Assembly: GCF_038561965.1 (NCBI RefSeq)
Contig: NZ_CP139348.1
Span: 1,674,001-1,738,000 of the forward strand
Length of the DNA stretch: 64,000 nt
Source of the DNA: Stutzerimonas stutzeri
Lineage (GTDB): Bacteria; Pseudomonadota; Gammaproteobacteria; Pseudomonadales; Pseudomonadaceae
Reading direction: 5' to 3'
Part shown: positions 1 through 10,463 of the stretch, in pieces
Layout: every line of letters begins with the position of its first letter
How positions within the stretch are numbered: position 1 is the first letter of the stretch
Made by a program: the position numbers and the translations under genes
Notes under the pieces: generated by a model
Database searches by the model: none
What the model saw: the letters and a program-made list of their open reading frames with translations, nothing else
Told to the model about the DNA's origin: nothing

Positions 1-1875
<1,875 letters not shown>

Positions 1876-1968
1876 AGTCCGTCCACCGATCCTGGGTTGC
1901 AGCGCGCTAGTGTAGCGGCTCGGCCCGGTGGAATCTGCACGCCAGATCAAGCCTTGATGCCGCGCCCG

Positions 1969-2595
1969 TCAGTCCAGGCCGCGAATCTCCTTGCCGTTGA
2001 AGTCGGGCAGCTTCCAGTGGAAGGTCATGGCCAGCACTCGGAACAGGAAGCCGCTGCCCAGCGCGGTCAACGTGGCAAGGGTGGTGTTGATCTCCAGCCA
2101 CAGCATGCCCATGTAGAACACGCCGGTGAACAACGCCACGGTAGCGTAGAGCTCACGCTGCAGGACCATTGGCACCTGGTTGCAGAGTACGTCACGCATC
2201 AGCCCACCGAAGATCCCGGTGATCACGCCGGCCAGCACCACGATGGACGGGTGCGCACCCATGCCCATCGCTACGTCGCAGCCGATCACGGTGAATGCCA
2301 CCAGGCCGAGACCATCCACCAGCAGGAACACCATGCGCAGGTGATGCAGGTGGCGGGCGATGAAGCCGGTGACGATCGCCGCGCCGATGGTGAAGGTGAG
2401 GTATTCCGGATGGGCAATCCAGCCGACCGGGTAATGGCCAAGCAGCACGTCGCGTGCGGTGCCGCCACCCAGTGCCGTCACGGTGCCGAGCAGGCAGATG
2501 CCGAACAGGTCCATGCCCCGGCGCATGCCCATGATGGCGCCGGACATGGCTTCGGCCATGATGGCAATCAGGTAGATGGTGTGCAGCAATTCCAC
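1969..2595 (-). CDS. UPF0126/TRIC-like membrane protein (YadS/YicG family)
   Basis: Integral membrane protein of 208 residues with about six or seven hydrophobic segments. It has the two glycine-rich repeats typical of the family: GGGTARD near residue 43 and GGLMRD near residue 130, each followed by a hydrophobic helix. This pattern marks the two-fold UPF0126 unit, related to trimeric intracellular cation channels; some members have been linked to glycine or cation transport. The substrate here is unknown. The start is a GTG preceded by GGAG at a good distance. It is transcribed away from an ArgP-type regulator across 140 bases, so it is a possible target of that regulator (inference). Confidence 0.85.
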   Translation of the reverse strand: MELLHTIYLIAIMAEAMSGAIMGMRRGMDLFGICLLGTVTALGGGTARDVLLGHYPVGWIAHPEYLTFTIGAAIVTGFIARHLHHLRMVFLLVDGLGLVAFTVIGCDVAMGMGAHPSIVVLAGVITGIFGGLMRDVLCNQVPMVLQRELYATVALFTGVFYMGMLWLEINTTLATLTALGSGFLFRVLAMTFHWKLPDFNGKEIRGLD

Positions 2596-2686
2596 GACGG
2601 TACTCCGGACGGGCTAGGCTGCACGCCTGTGGGGCGCTGCAGCTTGGGATGCGCGATTATGGAGCAACGATGGCTTAATTTGTCGT

Positions 2687-2705
2687 GGCTAAGTATTTTT
2701 AGGCC
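2687..2705. promoter_or_regulatory. Dyad in the divergent UPF0126/argP promoter region
   Basis: GGCTAA, six bases, then TTAGGCC forms a near-perfect interrupted palindrome in the 140-base space between the two divergent genes. LysR-type regulators bind interrupted dyads of this size, so this is a candidate ArgP site. No experimental support is available. Confidence 0.35.
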
Positions 2706-2735
2706 ATCCAAACATTTTCTTAATCAGTGGCTCGC

Positions 2736-3629
2736 ATGAATCTCGATCCGAAGCAGACCGAAGCGTTTCGCACGGTTATCCGTACTGGCAGCTTCGAACA
2801 GGCTGCGCAGCGCCTGCACCTGACGCCTCCGGCTATCTCCCAGCGGGTGCGCGCACTGGAGAGTGCGCTGGGCAGCGCGCTGGTGGTACGCAGCCGACCC
2901 TGCCGGCCTACCGAAACCGGCCAGCGCCTGCTGCAGTACCTCAAGCGCGCCACCTTGCTCGAGGCTGATCTGCTGGCGGACCTTGCCGAGCGCAGCGATG
3001 CGCCGCTGGTAGTGGTCGCGGCACTCAATGCCGACAGCCTGGGAACCTGGTTCTTTCCGGCGCTGGCCGAGGTGCTGATCCGCGAGCGGGTATTGCTGGA
3101 CCTCACCGTCGAGGACCAGGATCACACCTACAGCCTGCTGGAAACGGGCCTGGCTATCGGTTGTATCAGTACCGAACCCAAGCCCATGCGCGGCTGCACG
3201 GCGAGCCCGTTGGGCAGCATGCGCTACCGTTTGGTGGCATCGAGCGAGTTCCGCGCCAAGCACTTCGCCAACGGGCTGACCCGCAATGCCGCACGCAGGG
3301 CGCCGGTGGTCGCCTACACGCGCAAGGACACCCTGCAGTCATCCTTCCTGCTGCGCCGCTTCGGACTGCCGGAGGGTGCTTATCCCTGCCATTTCGTCCC
3401 AGGTGCCGAGCCGCACTTCAGCGCGATTCGCTACGGCCTGGGTTACGGCATGGTGCCCGAACTGTTGCTGCATGATGCGCTGAGCGCCGCTGAGGTGGTC
3501 GACCTGGCGCCCGACGAGCCGCTGGAAATCGCGCTGTACTGGCATACCTGGAAGGTGCAATCGCCGCGCATGGAGCACCTTTCGCGGCAGATTATCGAGG
3601 CGGCACCGAAGATTCTTGCGCGGCCCTAG
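2736..3629 (+). CDS. argP: LysR-family transcriptional regulator, ArgP/LysG type
   Basis: DNA-binding regulator of 297 residues. The winged helix-turn-helix covers residues 1-60, with FEQAAQRLHLTPPAISQRV forming the recognition part. The rest is the periplasmic-binding-like effector domain. Overall similarity is to ArgP (IciA)/LysG, which sense lysine or arginine and usually control an amino-acid exporter of the LysE/ArgO family. The ATG at 2736 was chosen over a GTG nine bases upstream because family proteins begin a few residues before the helix-turn-helix; neither start has a clear Shine-Dalgarno sequence. No lysE lies nearby; the divergent neighbour is a UPF0126 membrane protein. The symbol is given on family resemblance, and the effector is not proven. 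Confidence 0.8.
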   Translation: MNLDPKQTEAFRTVIRTGSFEQAAQRLHLTPPAISQRVRALESALGSALVVRSRPCRPTETGQRLLQYLKRATLLEADLLADLAERSDAPLVVVAALNADSLGTWFFPALAEVLIRERVLLDLTVEDQDHTYSLLETGLAIGCISTEPKPMRGCTASPLGSMRYRLVASSEFRAKHFANGLTRNAARRAPVVAYTRKDTLQSSFLLRRFGLPEGAYPCHFVPGAEPHFSAIRYGLGYGMVPELLLHDALSAAEVVDLAPDEPLEIALYWHTWKVQSPRMEHLSRQIIEAAPKILARP

Positions 3630-3741
3630 CCAGGCCGGGAACGCGCTATGCGTCCGAAGTGCTGCCGGTCAGCCGAGACGGTCTGCCCGTCGTCGAGCGT
3701 TGCCGGTATCATGGCCACCTCTTCAGATGCCGTGCGACGCC

Positions 3742-4644
3742 ATGACTACACACTATCCGACCATTGCCGATTGCATCGGCAACACCCCGCTGGTTCGTCT
3801 GCAGCGGATACCGGGTAAGACCAGTAACATTATTCTGGTCAAGCTCGAAGGCAACAATCCGGCCGGCTCGGTCAAGGATCGTCCGGCACTGTCGATGATC
3901 AACCGCGCCGAGGTGCGCGGCGACATTCAGCCGGGCGACACCCTTATCGAGGCGACCTCCGGCAACACCGGGATTGCCCTGGCCATGGCGGCGGCGATCA
4001 AGGGTTACCGGATGATCCTGATCATGCCGGACAACTCCACGGCCGAGCGCAAGGCGGCGATGACCGCCTATGGCGCCGAACTGATCCTGGTCAGCAAGGA
4101 GCAGGGCATGGAAGGTGCCCGTGATCTGGCGTTGAAGATGCAAGCCGAAGGTCGCGGCAAGGTGCTCGATCAGTTCGCCAACGGTGACAACCCCGAGGCG
4201 CACTACAACAGCACCGGGCCGGAACTCTGGGAGCAAACCCAGGGCAACATCACTCATTTCATCAGCTCGATGGGGACCACCGGTACGATCATGGGCGTTT
4301 CGCGCTACCTCAAGGAGCGGAACCCGGACGTGCAGATCATCGGCCTGCAGCCGATGGAAGGCGCGGCTATCCCCGGCATCCGCCGCTGGCCCCAGGAGTA
4401 CCTGCCGAAGATCTACCAGGCCGAGCGTGTCGACCGCGTCGTCGACATGTCGCAGGCCGAAGCCGAGCAGGTGATGCGTCGCCTTGCCCGCGAAGAGGGC
4501 ATCTTTTGCGGTGTGTCCTCCGGTGGTTCCGTGGCCGCGGCGCTGCGCCTGTCGCAGGAGGTCGAGAACGCGGTGATCGTGGCGATCATCTGCGACCGCG
4601 GCGACCGCTATCTCTCGACCGGCGTGTATGACGCGCCCAATTGA
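3742..4644 (+). CDS. cysM: Cysteine synthase B (O-acetylserine sulfhydrylase B)
   Basis: PLP enzyme that makes cysteine (or S-sulfocysteine) from O-acetylserine and sulfide or thiosulfate in the cytoplasm. The protein has 300 residues, the normal length. The PLP lysine is K45 in NPAGSVKDRP, and the phosphate-cradle loop SGNTG is at 73-77. The C-terminal half has GVSSGGSVAAAL. The open frame extends upstream to 3616, but the family N-terminus MTTHYPTIADCIGNTPL begins at the ATG at 3742. There is no good Shine-Dalgarno sequence. A possible -10 (TATCAT, 3707-3712) lies upstream with only a weak -35. It is followed 84 bases later by rlmD in the same direction. Confidence 0.95.
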   Translation: MTTHYPTIADCIGNTPLVRLQRIPGKTSNIILVKLEGNNPAGSVKDRPALSMINRAEVRGDIQPGDTLIEATSGNTGIALAMAAAIKGYRMILIMPDNSTAERKAAMTAYGAELILVSKEQGMEGARDLALKMQAEGRGKVLDQFANGDNPEAHYNSTGPELWEQTQGNITHFISSMGTTGTIMGVSRYLKERNPDVQIIGLQPMEGAAIPGIRRWPQEYLPKIYQAERVDRVVDMSQAEAEQVMRRLAREEGIFCGVSSGGSVAAALRLSQEVENAVIVAIICDRGDRYLSTGVYDAPN

Positions 4645-4728
4645 CTGGCTCATCAGCGGCGCGCTCCATGCGCCGCATTGCGTCGCCCATGACATCCCCA
4701 ACGAACAGAACAGCGCAGGTTCCAGCTG

Positions 4729-6081
4729 ATGGCCAAACGTAGCGGCGCTCTGCGCTTTCAACCCAGCGGTGGCGAGCGCAAGCCCCAGGTGCCGATCGGC
4801 AAGAAGCAGCGTCTGAATATCCAACGGCTGGCCAATGACGGGCGCGGCATTGCCTTCGTCGAAGGGCGCACCTGGTTCGTCGAAGGCGCATTGCCTGGCG
4901 AAGAGGTCGAGGCGCGTGTGCTGTCCGCACGTAGCCAGATCGTCGAGGCGCGCTGCGAGCGCGTGCTCCAGGCCAGTGCGCAGCGGCAGGTCGAACCCTG
5001 CCCGCATGCCCGTCTGTGTGGCGGCTGCAACCTGCAGCATGCCCCTATTGCCGATCAGCTGGCGCTCAAACAGCACGCGCTCAGCGAGCAGCTCAGCCGT
5101 TTGGCCGATCTGCAGCCGGAATCCTGGGCTGAGCCGCTGGTTGGCCCAGCCTTCGGCTATCGCCGTCGCGCTCGGCTGGCGGTGCGCTGGGACGTCAAGA
5201 GCAAGCAGCTGGACATCGGGTTTCGCGCCAGTTCCAGCCAGGAGATCGTCTCAATCGAGCAGTGCCCGGTTCTGGTACAGCCCTTGCAATCGCTGCTGCC
5301 GGCATTGCTGACGGCACTGCGTGATCTGAGCAAGCCACAGGCGATCGGCCATATAGAGCTGTTCAGCGGCACGGCGGAGGCGGTGCTGGTTCGCCATACC
5401 GCAGCCTTGCCGGAAGTAGACGTAGCACGCTTGCGCAGCTTCGCTAGTGCCAATCGGACGCAGCTCTGGTGGCAGGGTGAAGGCGAGCCACAAGCGGACG
5501 ATCCCGCGGCTACGCTGGGCTACCGACTGGAGGCTTGGGATCTGGAGCTGGCGTGGCGACCAGGCGACTTCGTTCAGGTCAACGCGCCGGTCAACGATGC
5601 GATGGTCGCACAGGCACTGGCGTGGCTGGCAGCGGGCAAGGATGAACGCGTACTCGACCTGTTCTGCGGGCTGGGCAACTTCAGCCTGCCGCTGGCGCGC
5701 AGCGGCGCCCAGGTGACTGGTGCGGAGGGGGTCGAGGCGATGGTGGCGCGGGCACAGGAGAACGCCCGCCACAATAGCTTGGAATACGCGCACTTTTATC
5801 GGGCCGACTTGTCGAAGCCGCTTGCCGATGCCCCCTGGGCAGGCAAAGGGTTCGCCGCGGTACTGCTCGATCCGCCACGCGACGGTGCGCTGGAAATCGT
5901 TCGACAAATGTCGATGCTGAAGGCCCAGCGCGTGGTCTATGTTTCATGCAATCCGGCCACCCTGGCGCGCGATGCGCGCGAGCTGGCCAGCCAGGGATAT
6001 CGTCTGAAGCGTGCGGGTGTGCTGGATATGTTCCCGCAAACCGCCCACGTTGAGGCCATGGCGTTGTTCGAGCGGGGTTAG
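4729..6081 (+). CDS. rlmD: 23S rRNA (uracil-1939-C5)-methyltransferase RlmD
   Basis: SAM-dependent enzyme that methylates U1939 of 23S rRNA. It has 450 residues, slightly longer than the E. coli protein. An N-terminal TRAM-like region is followed by the iron-sulfur cysteines C91, C97 and C100 in CPHARLCGGC, with a fourth in EQCPVL. The SAM-binding motif is LDLFCGLGNF, then LDPPRDG, and the catalytic nucleophile is C407 in YVSCNPATLARD. All cluster ligands and the nucleophile are present, so the enzyme should be active. It lies immediately upstream of relA in the same direction, an order conserved in pseudomonads. Confidence 0.95.
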   Translation: MAKRSGALRFQPSGGERKPQVPIGKKQRLNIQRLANDGRGIAFVEGRTWFVEGALPGEEVEARVLSARSQIVEARCERVLQASAQRQVEPCPHARLCGGCNLQHAPIADQLALKQHALSEQLSRLADLQPESWAEPLVGPAFGYRRRARLAVRWDVKSKQLDIGFRASSSQEIVSIEQCPVLVQPLQSLLPALLTALRDLSKPQAIGHIELFSGTAEAVLVRHTAALPEVDVARLRSFASANRTQLWWQGEGEPQADDPAATLGYRLEAWDLELAWRPGDFVQVNAPVNDAMVAQALAWLAAGKDERVLDLFCGLGNFSLPLARSGAQVTGAEGVEAMVARAQENARHNSLEYAHFYRADLSKPLADAPWAGKGFAAVLLDPPRDGALEIVRQMSMLKAQRVVYVSCNPATLARDARELASQGYRLKRAGVLDMFPQTAHVEAMALFERG

Positions 6082-6186
6082 CGCTCGAAGCTGCATTCTT
6101 GACAGGCGACTTGCCTGTGGTTCAACCGACCGGCACACAGAATGTCGGCGTTCATGGCGCAGCTGCTGCGCAGAAGGGAAGGTTAG

Positions 6187-8430
6187 ATGGTACAGGTCAG
6201 AGCGCTTCAGCCGATCAATACGGACGGCAGTATCAACCTGGATGGCTGGCTCGATCATGTGTTGGGGATGGACCCGGCACTCGACCGCGCGGCCTTGAAA
6301 GAAGCCTGCGAGTTCGCCCGCGAGGCGGAACAGCAGGCCAACGCGGCGCAGAATCTCTGGAGTGAAGGTACCTCCAGCTACCAGATCGGCCTCGAGATCG
6401 CCGAGATATTGGCCGACCTCAAACTCGATCAAGACAGCCTGGTTGCAGCCGTAATCTACCGTGGCGTACGTGAAGGCAAGATTCAGCTGGCCGATGTAAA
6501 CCAGCGTTTTGGCGCGGTGGTAGCCAAGCTGGTCGAAGGCGTGCTGCGCATGGCAGCGATCAGCGCCAGTCTCAATTCTCGTGAATCCCTGGTGCTCGGC
6601 TCCCAGGCGCAGGTGGAAAATCTGCGCAAGATGCTCGTGGCCATGGTCGACGACGTGCGCGTCGCGCTGATCAAGCTGGCCGAACGGACCTGCGCCATTC
6701 GCGCCGTCAAACTGGCCGACGATGAGAAGCGCCAGCGGGTTGCCCGCGAAGTCTTCGATATCTACGCGCCACTGGCTCATCGTCTGGGCATCGGTCATAT
6801 CAAGTGGGAACTGGAGGATCTGTCCTTCCGCTACCTCGAGCCCGAGCAGTACAAGCAGATCGCTCAATTGCTGCACGAGCGTCGCCTCGATCGCGAACAG
6901 TACATCCAGAACGTCGTGCAGCAGCTCAAGGACGAGCTGACCGCCACCGGTATCCAGCCCGACATCGACGGGCGCGCCAAACACATCTATTCCATCTGGC
7001 GGAAAATGCAGAAGAAGGGTCTGCAGTTCAGTCAGATCTACGACGTTCGCGCCGTTCGCGTGCTGGTGCCGGAAGTCCGTGATTGCTACACCGCGCTGGG
7101 TATCGTGCACACCCTGTGGCGGCACATTCCCAAGGAATTCGACGACTACATCGCCAACCCCAAGGAAAACGGTTACCGCTCGCTGCACACTGCCGTGATC
7201 GGGCCGGAGGGCAAGGTGTTGGAGGTGCAGATCCGCACCCAGGCGATGCACGAAGAGGCCGAGCTGGGCGTCTGCGCGCATTGGCGTTACAAGGGCACCG
7301 ACGTCAATTCCGGCTCCGACCATTACGAGGAAAAGATCGCCTGGCTACGTCAGGTGCTCGAGTGGCATGAAGAACTCGGCGATATCGGCGGCCTGGCCGA
7401 TCAGCTGCGAGTGGATATCGAGCCGGATCGGGTCTATGTATTCACCCCGGATGGCCACGCCATCGACCTGCCCAAGGGCGCGACGCCGCTGGACTTCGCC
7501 TACCGCGTGCACACCGAGATCGGCCACAACTGCCGTGGTGCCAAGATCAACGGGCGCATCGTGCCGCTCAACTACAGCCTGCAAACCGGCGAGCAGGTGG
7601 AGATCATCACCAGCAAGCACGGCTCGCCGAGCCGCGACTGGCTGAACCCGAACCTGGGCTACATCACCACCTCGCGCTCGCGGGCGAAGATCGTCCACTG
7701 GTTCAAGCTGCAGGCCCGTGATCAGAACGTCGCCGCCGGCAAGGCACTGCTGGAGCGCGAACTGGGCCGTCTGGACCTGCCGCCGGTGGACTTTGACAAG
7801 CTGGCCGAGAAGGCCAACCTGAAGGGCGCCGAGGACATGTTCGCCGCGCTGGGGGCTGGCGACCTGCGCTTGGCGCATCTGGTCAACATGGCGCAGCAAC
7901 TGGTCGAGCCGGAGCGTGGTTACGACCAGCTGGAATTGATTCCGCGCCGCTCGGCGCCTTACAAGCCAGGCAAGCGCGGGGACGTGCAGATCCAGGGCGT
8001 CGGCAACTTGCTGACGCAGATGGCCGGCTGCTGCCAGCCGCTGCCGGGCGACCCCATCGTCGGTTACATCACCCAGGGCCGTGGCGTCAGCATTCATCGC
8101 CAGGACTGCCCGTCGGTGCTGCAACTGGCCGGACGCGAGCCGGAACGGATCATCCAGGTCAGCTGGGGTCCGGTGCCGGAGAAGACTTATCCGGTGGAAA
8201 TCATGATCCGCGCCTACGACCGCGCCGGCCTGTTGCGCGACATCTCGCAGATGCTGCTCAACGAGCGTATCAACGTGCTGTCGATGAACACCCGCTCGAA
8301 CAAGGAAGACAGCACCGCACAGATGACGCTGACCATCGAGATTCCTGGGCTGAATGCCCTGGGTCGCTTGCTCAGCCGCATTTCGCAGCTGCCGAATATC
8401 ATCGAAGCCAAGCGCCAGCGGGCGACGTAA
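6187..8430 (+). CDS. relA: (p)ppGpp synthetase RelA
   Basis: Ribosome-associated stringent-response enzyme that transfers pyrophosphate from ATP to GTP or GDP when uncharged tRNA is sensed. The 747 residues contain a degenerate HD hydrolase domain: the HD-type metal site is replaced in VIYRGVREGK, as expected for the synthetase-only RelA. The synthetase domain follows with the acidic KEFDD signature near residue 315, which separates RelA from SpoT (RFKD). Then come a TGS domain (VYVFTPDGHAIDLPKGAT), a helical/zinc-finger part with GCCQPLPGD, and a C-terminal ACT domain. The ATG is preceded by AGGGAAGG, a strong ribosome site. mazG follows downstream, as in many gammaproteobacteria, where both affect (p)ppGpp or nucleotide levels. 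Confidence 0.97.
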   Translation: MVQVRALQPINTDGSINLDGWLDHVLGMDPALDRAALKEACEFAREAEQQANAAQNLWSEGTSSYQIGLEIAEILADLKLDQDSLVAAVIYRGVREGKIQLADVNQRFGAVVAKLVEGVLRMAAISASLNSRESLVLGSQAQVENLRKMLVAMVDDVRVALIKLAERTCAIRAVKLADDEKRQRVAREVFDIYAPLAHRLGIGHIKWELEDLSFRYLEPEQYKQIAQLLHERRLDREQYIQNVVQQLKDELTATGIQPDIDGRAKHIYSIWRKMQKKGLQFSQIYDVRAVRVLVPEVRDCYTALGIVHTLWRHIPKEFDDYIANPKENGYRSLHTAVIGPEGKVLEVQIRTQAMHEEAELGVCAHWRYKGTDVNSGSDHYEEKIAWLRQVLEWHEELGDIGGLADQLRVDIEPDRVYVFTPDGHAIDLPKGATPLDFAYRVHTEIGHNCRGAKINGRIVPLNYSLQTGEQVEIITSKHGSPSRDWLNPNLGYITTSRSRAKIVHWFKLQARDQNVAAGKALLERELGRLDLPPVDFDKLAEKANLKGAEDMFAALGAGDLRLAHLVNMAQQLVEPERGYDQLELIPRRSAPYKPGKRGDVQIQGVGNLLTQMAGCCQPLPGDPIVGYITQGRGVSIHRQDCPSVLQLAGREPERIIQVSWGPVPEKTYPVEIMIRAYDRAGLLRDISQMLLNERINVLSMNTRSNKEDSTAQMTLTIEIPGLNALGRLLSRISQLPNIIEAKRQRAT

Positions 8431-8462
8431 GGCGCAAGGCCGGCGGTGGCGCCGGTCGCCAC

Positions 8463-8575
8463 GGTGGATGGGTGGATGGGTGGATCGTCATCCTCCCTAC
8501 CTGCAATATGGTTTGCGGCGTTTGGCCGCGACCGAACCGTAGGGTGGCTGTCGCTTCTTGTATCCACCCTGATGC
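8463..8575. repeat. Inverted pair of GGTGGAT...GTAGGGTGG-type repeats
   Basis: The relA-mazG spacer carries GGTGGATGGGTGGATGGGTG ending in CCTCCCTAC at its start and GTAGGGTGG ending in ATCCACC near 8540-8570. The two are roughly inverted copies of one short element. GTAGGGTGG...CCACC units of this kind are scattered in Pseudomonas genomes. No gene is visible in the 187-base spacer. Confidence 0.5.
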
Positions 8576-8617
8576 CATCAGCATCCGTCACCAGCCCTCG
8601 ATTCGCTGAGGAGTCCC

Positions 8618-9448
8618 ATGTACCAACTCAACGACCTCCTGCATCTTATGGCTCGGCTGCGCGACCCGCAGCATGGCTGCCCATGGGATCTGCAGCAGGA
8701 CTACGCGAGCATCGTGCCGCACACGCTGGAGGAGGCCTACGAGGTCGCCGATGCCATCGAGAACGGCGATTTCGATCATCTGCCCGGCGAGCTGGGCGAC
8801 CTGTTGTTTCAGGTCGTTTACTACAGCCAGCTGGCCAAAGAAGAGGGGCGCTTCGAGTTCGCTAGCGTGGTCGATGCCATTACCCGCAAGCTGATCCGCC
8901 GCCACCCGCACGTCTTTCCAGACGGCGATCTGTATGGCTCGCCGGAGCTGCCACGGCTCGACGAGTCGGCCATCAAACAGCGCTGGGAAGCGATCAAGGC
9001 CGAGGAGCGTGCCGAGAAGGCTGCCGCACCTGAACAGCTGTCATTGCTCGACGACGTACCGAACGCATTGCCGGCGCTCAGCCGGGCTGCGAAATTGCAG
9101 AAGCGCGCCGCCCAGGTCGGTTTCGACTGGCCCGAGGCGCTGCCGGTGGTGGACAAGGTGCGCGAGGAGCTCAGCGAAGTGCTTGAGGCAATGAGCGAGA
9201 ACGATCCACAAGCCATCGCAGAGGAACTGGGCGACCTGCTGTTCGTCGTGGTCAACCTGGCGCGCCATCTCAAGGTCGATCCTGAGAACGCCCTGCGTGC
9301 CGCCAACGGCAAGTTCGAGCGGCGTTTCCGCTTTATCGAACAGGCATTGCGCGAAGCGGGGCGGCCCATCGAGGACTGCGATCTCGAGGCGCTCGACGCG
9401 CTCTGGGGCGAGGCCAAGAAAGCCGAACGATCCTCCTCCTGCGGCTAA
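8618..9448 (+). CDS. mazG: Nucleoside triphosphate pyrophosphohydrolase MazG
   Basis: House-cleaning all-alpha NTP pyrophosphatase that hydrolyses (d)NTPs to the monophosphates and is linked in E. coli to lowering (p)ppGpp. It has 276 residues with two MazG domains. The first carries CPWD and EEAYEVADAIENGD. The second carries EELGDLLFVVVNLARH with the metal-binding acidic residues EExxE and ExxD. The RBS GAGGAG lies before the ATG. It lies 187 bases after relA in the same direction, separated by repeats, so it may have its own promoter. Confidence 0.95.
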   Translation: MYQLNDLLHLMARLRDPQHGCPWDLQQDYASIVPHTLEEAYEVADAIENGDFDHLPGELGDLLFQVVYYSQLAKEEGRFEFASVVDAITRKLIRRHPHVFPDGDLYGSPELPRLDESAIKQRWEAIKAEERAEKAAAPEQLSLLDDVPNALPALSRAAKLQKRAAQVGFDWPEALPVVDKVREELSEVLEAMSENDPQAIAEELGDLLFVVVNLARHLKVDPENALRAANGKFERRFRFIEQALREAGRPIEDCDLEALDALWGEAKKAERSSSCG

Positions 9449-9560
9449 TGGCGTTTCCGGGGTGGATGTGGCTTTTCACATCACCCACAATGCCGCTCGG
9501 TGGAGCGAAGCAGTTTCCCACCGGCGCCCAACTTGAATTCATGACGAGACGAGCCGAAAC

Positions 9561-10100
9561 ATGAGTCTTTCCCTCCGTGACCAGTTGCTCAAAGCTGGAC
9601 TGGTCAACGAAAAGCAGGCCAAGCAGGCCGTCAAGCAGAAGCAGAAGCAGCAGCGCCTGGAGAAGAAAGGCCAGGTCGAGAAGGACGACTCGCAGCGCGA
9701 GGCAGCACTGAAGGCGCAGGCGGAAAAGATCGCCCGCGACCAGGAGCTCAACCGCCAGCAGCAACAGAAGGCTGAGCAGAAGGCCCGCACCGCGCAGATC
9801 AAGCAGCTGATCGAGACCAGCCGCCTGCCCAAGCTGACCACCGAGGACTACTACAACTTCGTCGACGACAAGAAGGTCAAGCGCCTGTCGGTGAACAAGC
9901 TGATGCGTGACAAGCTGGCCAGTGGCTCGCTCGCCATCGTGCGTCATGGCGGTGGTTACGAGGTGATTCCGCGTGAGGCCGCGCTGAAGATCCAGGAACG
10001 CGATCCACATCGCGTGGTGCAGCTCAATACCCGCACCGAAGAGCCGGACGCCGACGATCCGTACGCCGCTTATCAGGTGCCGGACGATCTGATGTGGTGA
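9561..10100 (+). CDS. DUF2058 family protein (YaiL-like)
   Basis: Cytoplasmic protein of 179 residues with no known function, conserved in gammaproteobacteria. Residues 8-90 are extremely rich in Lys, Gln, Glu and Ala (for example KQAVKQKQKQQRLEKKGQ) and are predicted to form one long charged helix or coiled coil. The C-terminal half is a compact domain with DYYNFVDDKKVKRLSVNK and ends in an acidic tail. The start MSLSLRDQLLKAGLVN is the standard family N-terminus. It is possibly nucleic-acid or ribosome associated because of its charge, but this is speculation. Confidence 0.85.
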   Translation: MSLSLRDQLLKAGLVNEKQAKQAVKQKQKQQRLEKKGQVEKDDSQREAALKAQAEKIARDQELNRQQQQKAEQKARTAQIKQLIETSRLPKLTTEDYYNFVDDKKVKRLSVNKLMRDKLASGSLAIVRHGGGYEVIPREAALKIQERDPHRVVQLNTRTEEPDADDPYAAYQVPDDLMW

Positions 10101-10172
10101 TCCCTTGCGGCGGGCGCGATGTCCGACGGAAGGTTGGATAGAAACGCCCCGCCTGCATCTCTACTACAGACC

Positions 10173-10190
10173 TGCCCGCAGCTGCGGGCA
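10173..10190. promoter_or_regulatory. Perfect 18-base palindrome upstream of a small gene
   Basis: TGCCCGCAGCTGCGGGCA is fully self-complementary and ends nine bases before the Shine-Dalgarno sequence of the small gene at 10209. It has no T-run, so it is not a typical terminator. It could be an operator or a translation-controlling hairpin. Confidence 0.4.
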
Positions 10191-10208
10191 AATGCAGTGG
10201 AGAAGATC

Positions 10209-10370
10209 ATGCCCGCTCAGTCGATTCGCTATATCCCTAATGCCGATACCCTGTACTGGCGCGCCGCTGGTGTGCCCGGTGACCCCGAAGAGCCAGGGGT
10301 TCCGACGCAGCCTACGGAGCCTGGTGAGCCTACGGTTCCCGATCAGCCACCGCCCGCGCCGGTTGCCTGA
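10209..10370 (+). CDS. Small proline-rich protein of unknown function
   Basis: A 53-residue frame starting at an ATG with GGAGA five bases upstream. The frame is open further upstream to 10119, but the ribosome site supports the inner start. The N-terminal half, MPAQSIRYIPNADTLYWRA, is ordered-looking. The C-terminal half is a low-complexity run of Pro, Glu, Gly and Thr with repeated EPG/QP units. There is no signal peptide or membrane segment. Similar short proteins occur in pseudomonads, but I know of no function. The stop is 93 bases from the end of the convergent esterase gene. I consider it a real gene with moderate confidence. Confidence 0.55.
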   Translation: MPAQSIRYIPNADTLYWRAAGVPGDPEEPGVPTQPTEPGEPTVPDQPPPAPVA

Positions 10371-10463
10371 ACCGCCCGCCGACAACCCGATACCTGCGCT
10401 GTCGTTTGCACAATGCGGCGCAGGGTTATCTGCTAGCTGCTCGGCTGTTTTGCATCAGAAGCT

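Noticed and set aside
3709..5076. Minus-strand open frame of 455 codons opposite cysM and rlmD
   Set aside because: It spans two well-supported genes on the other strand, and its sequence is antisense-like with no recognisable domain.
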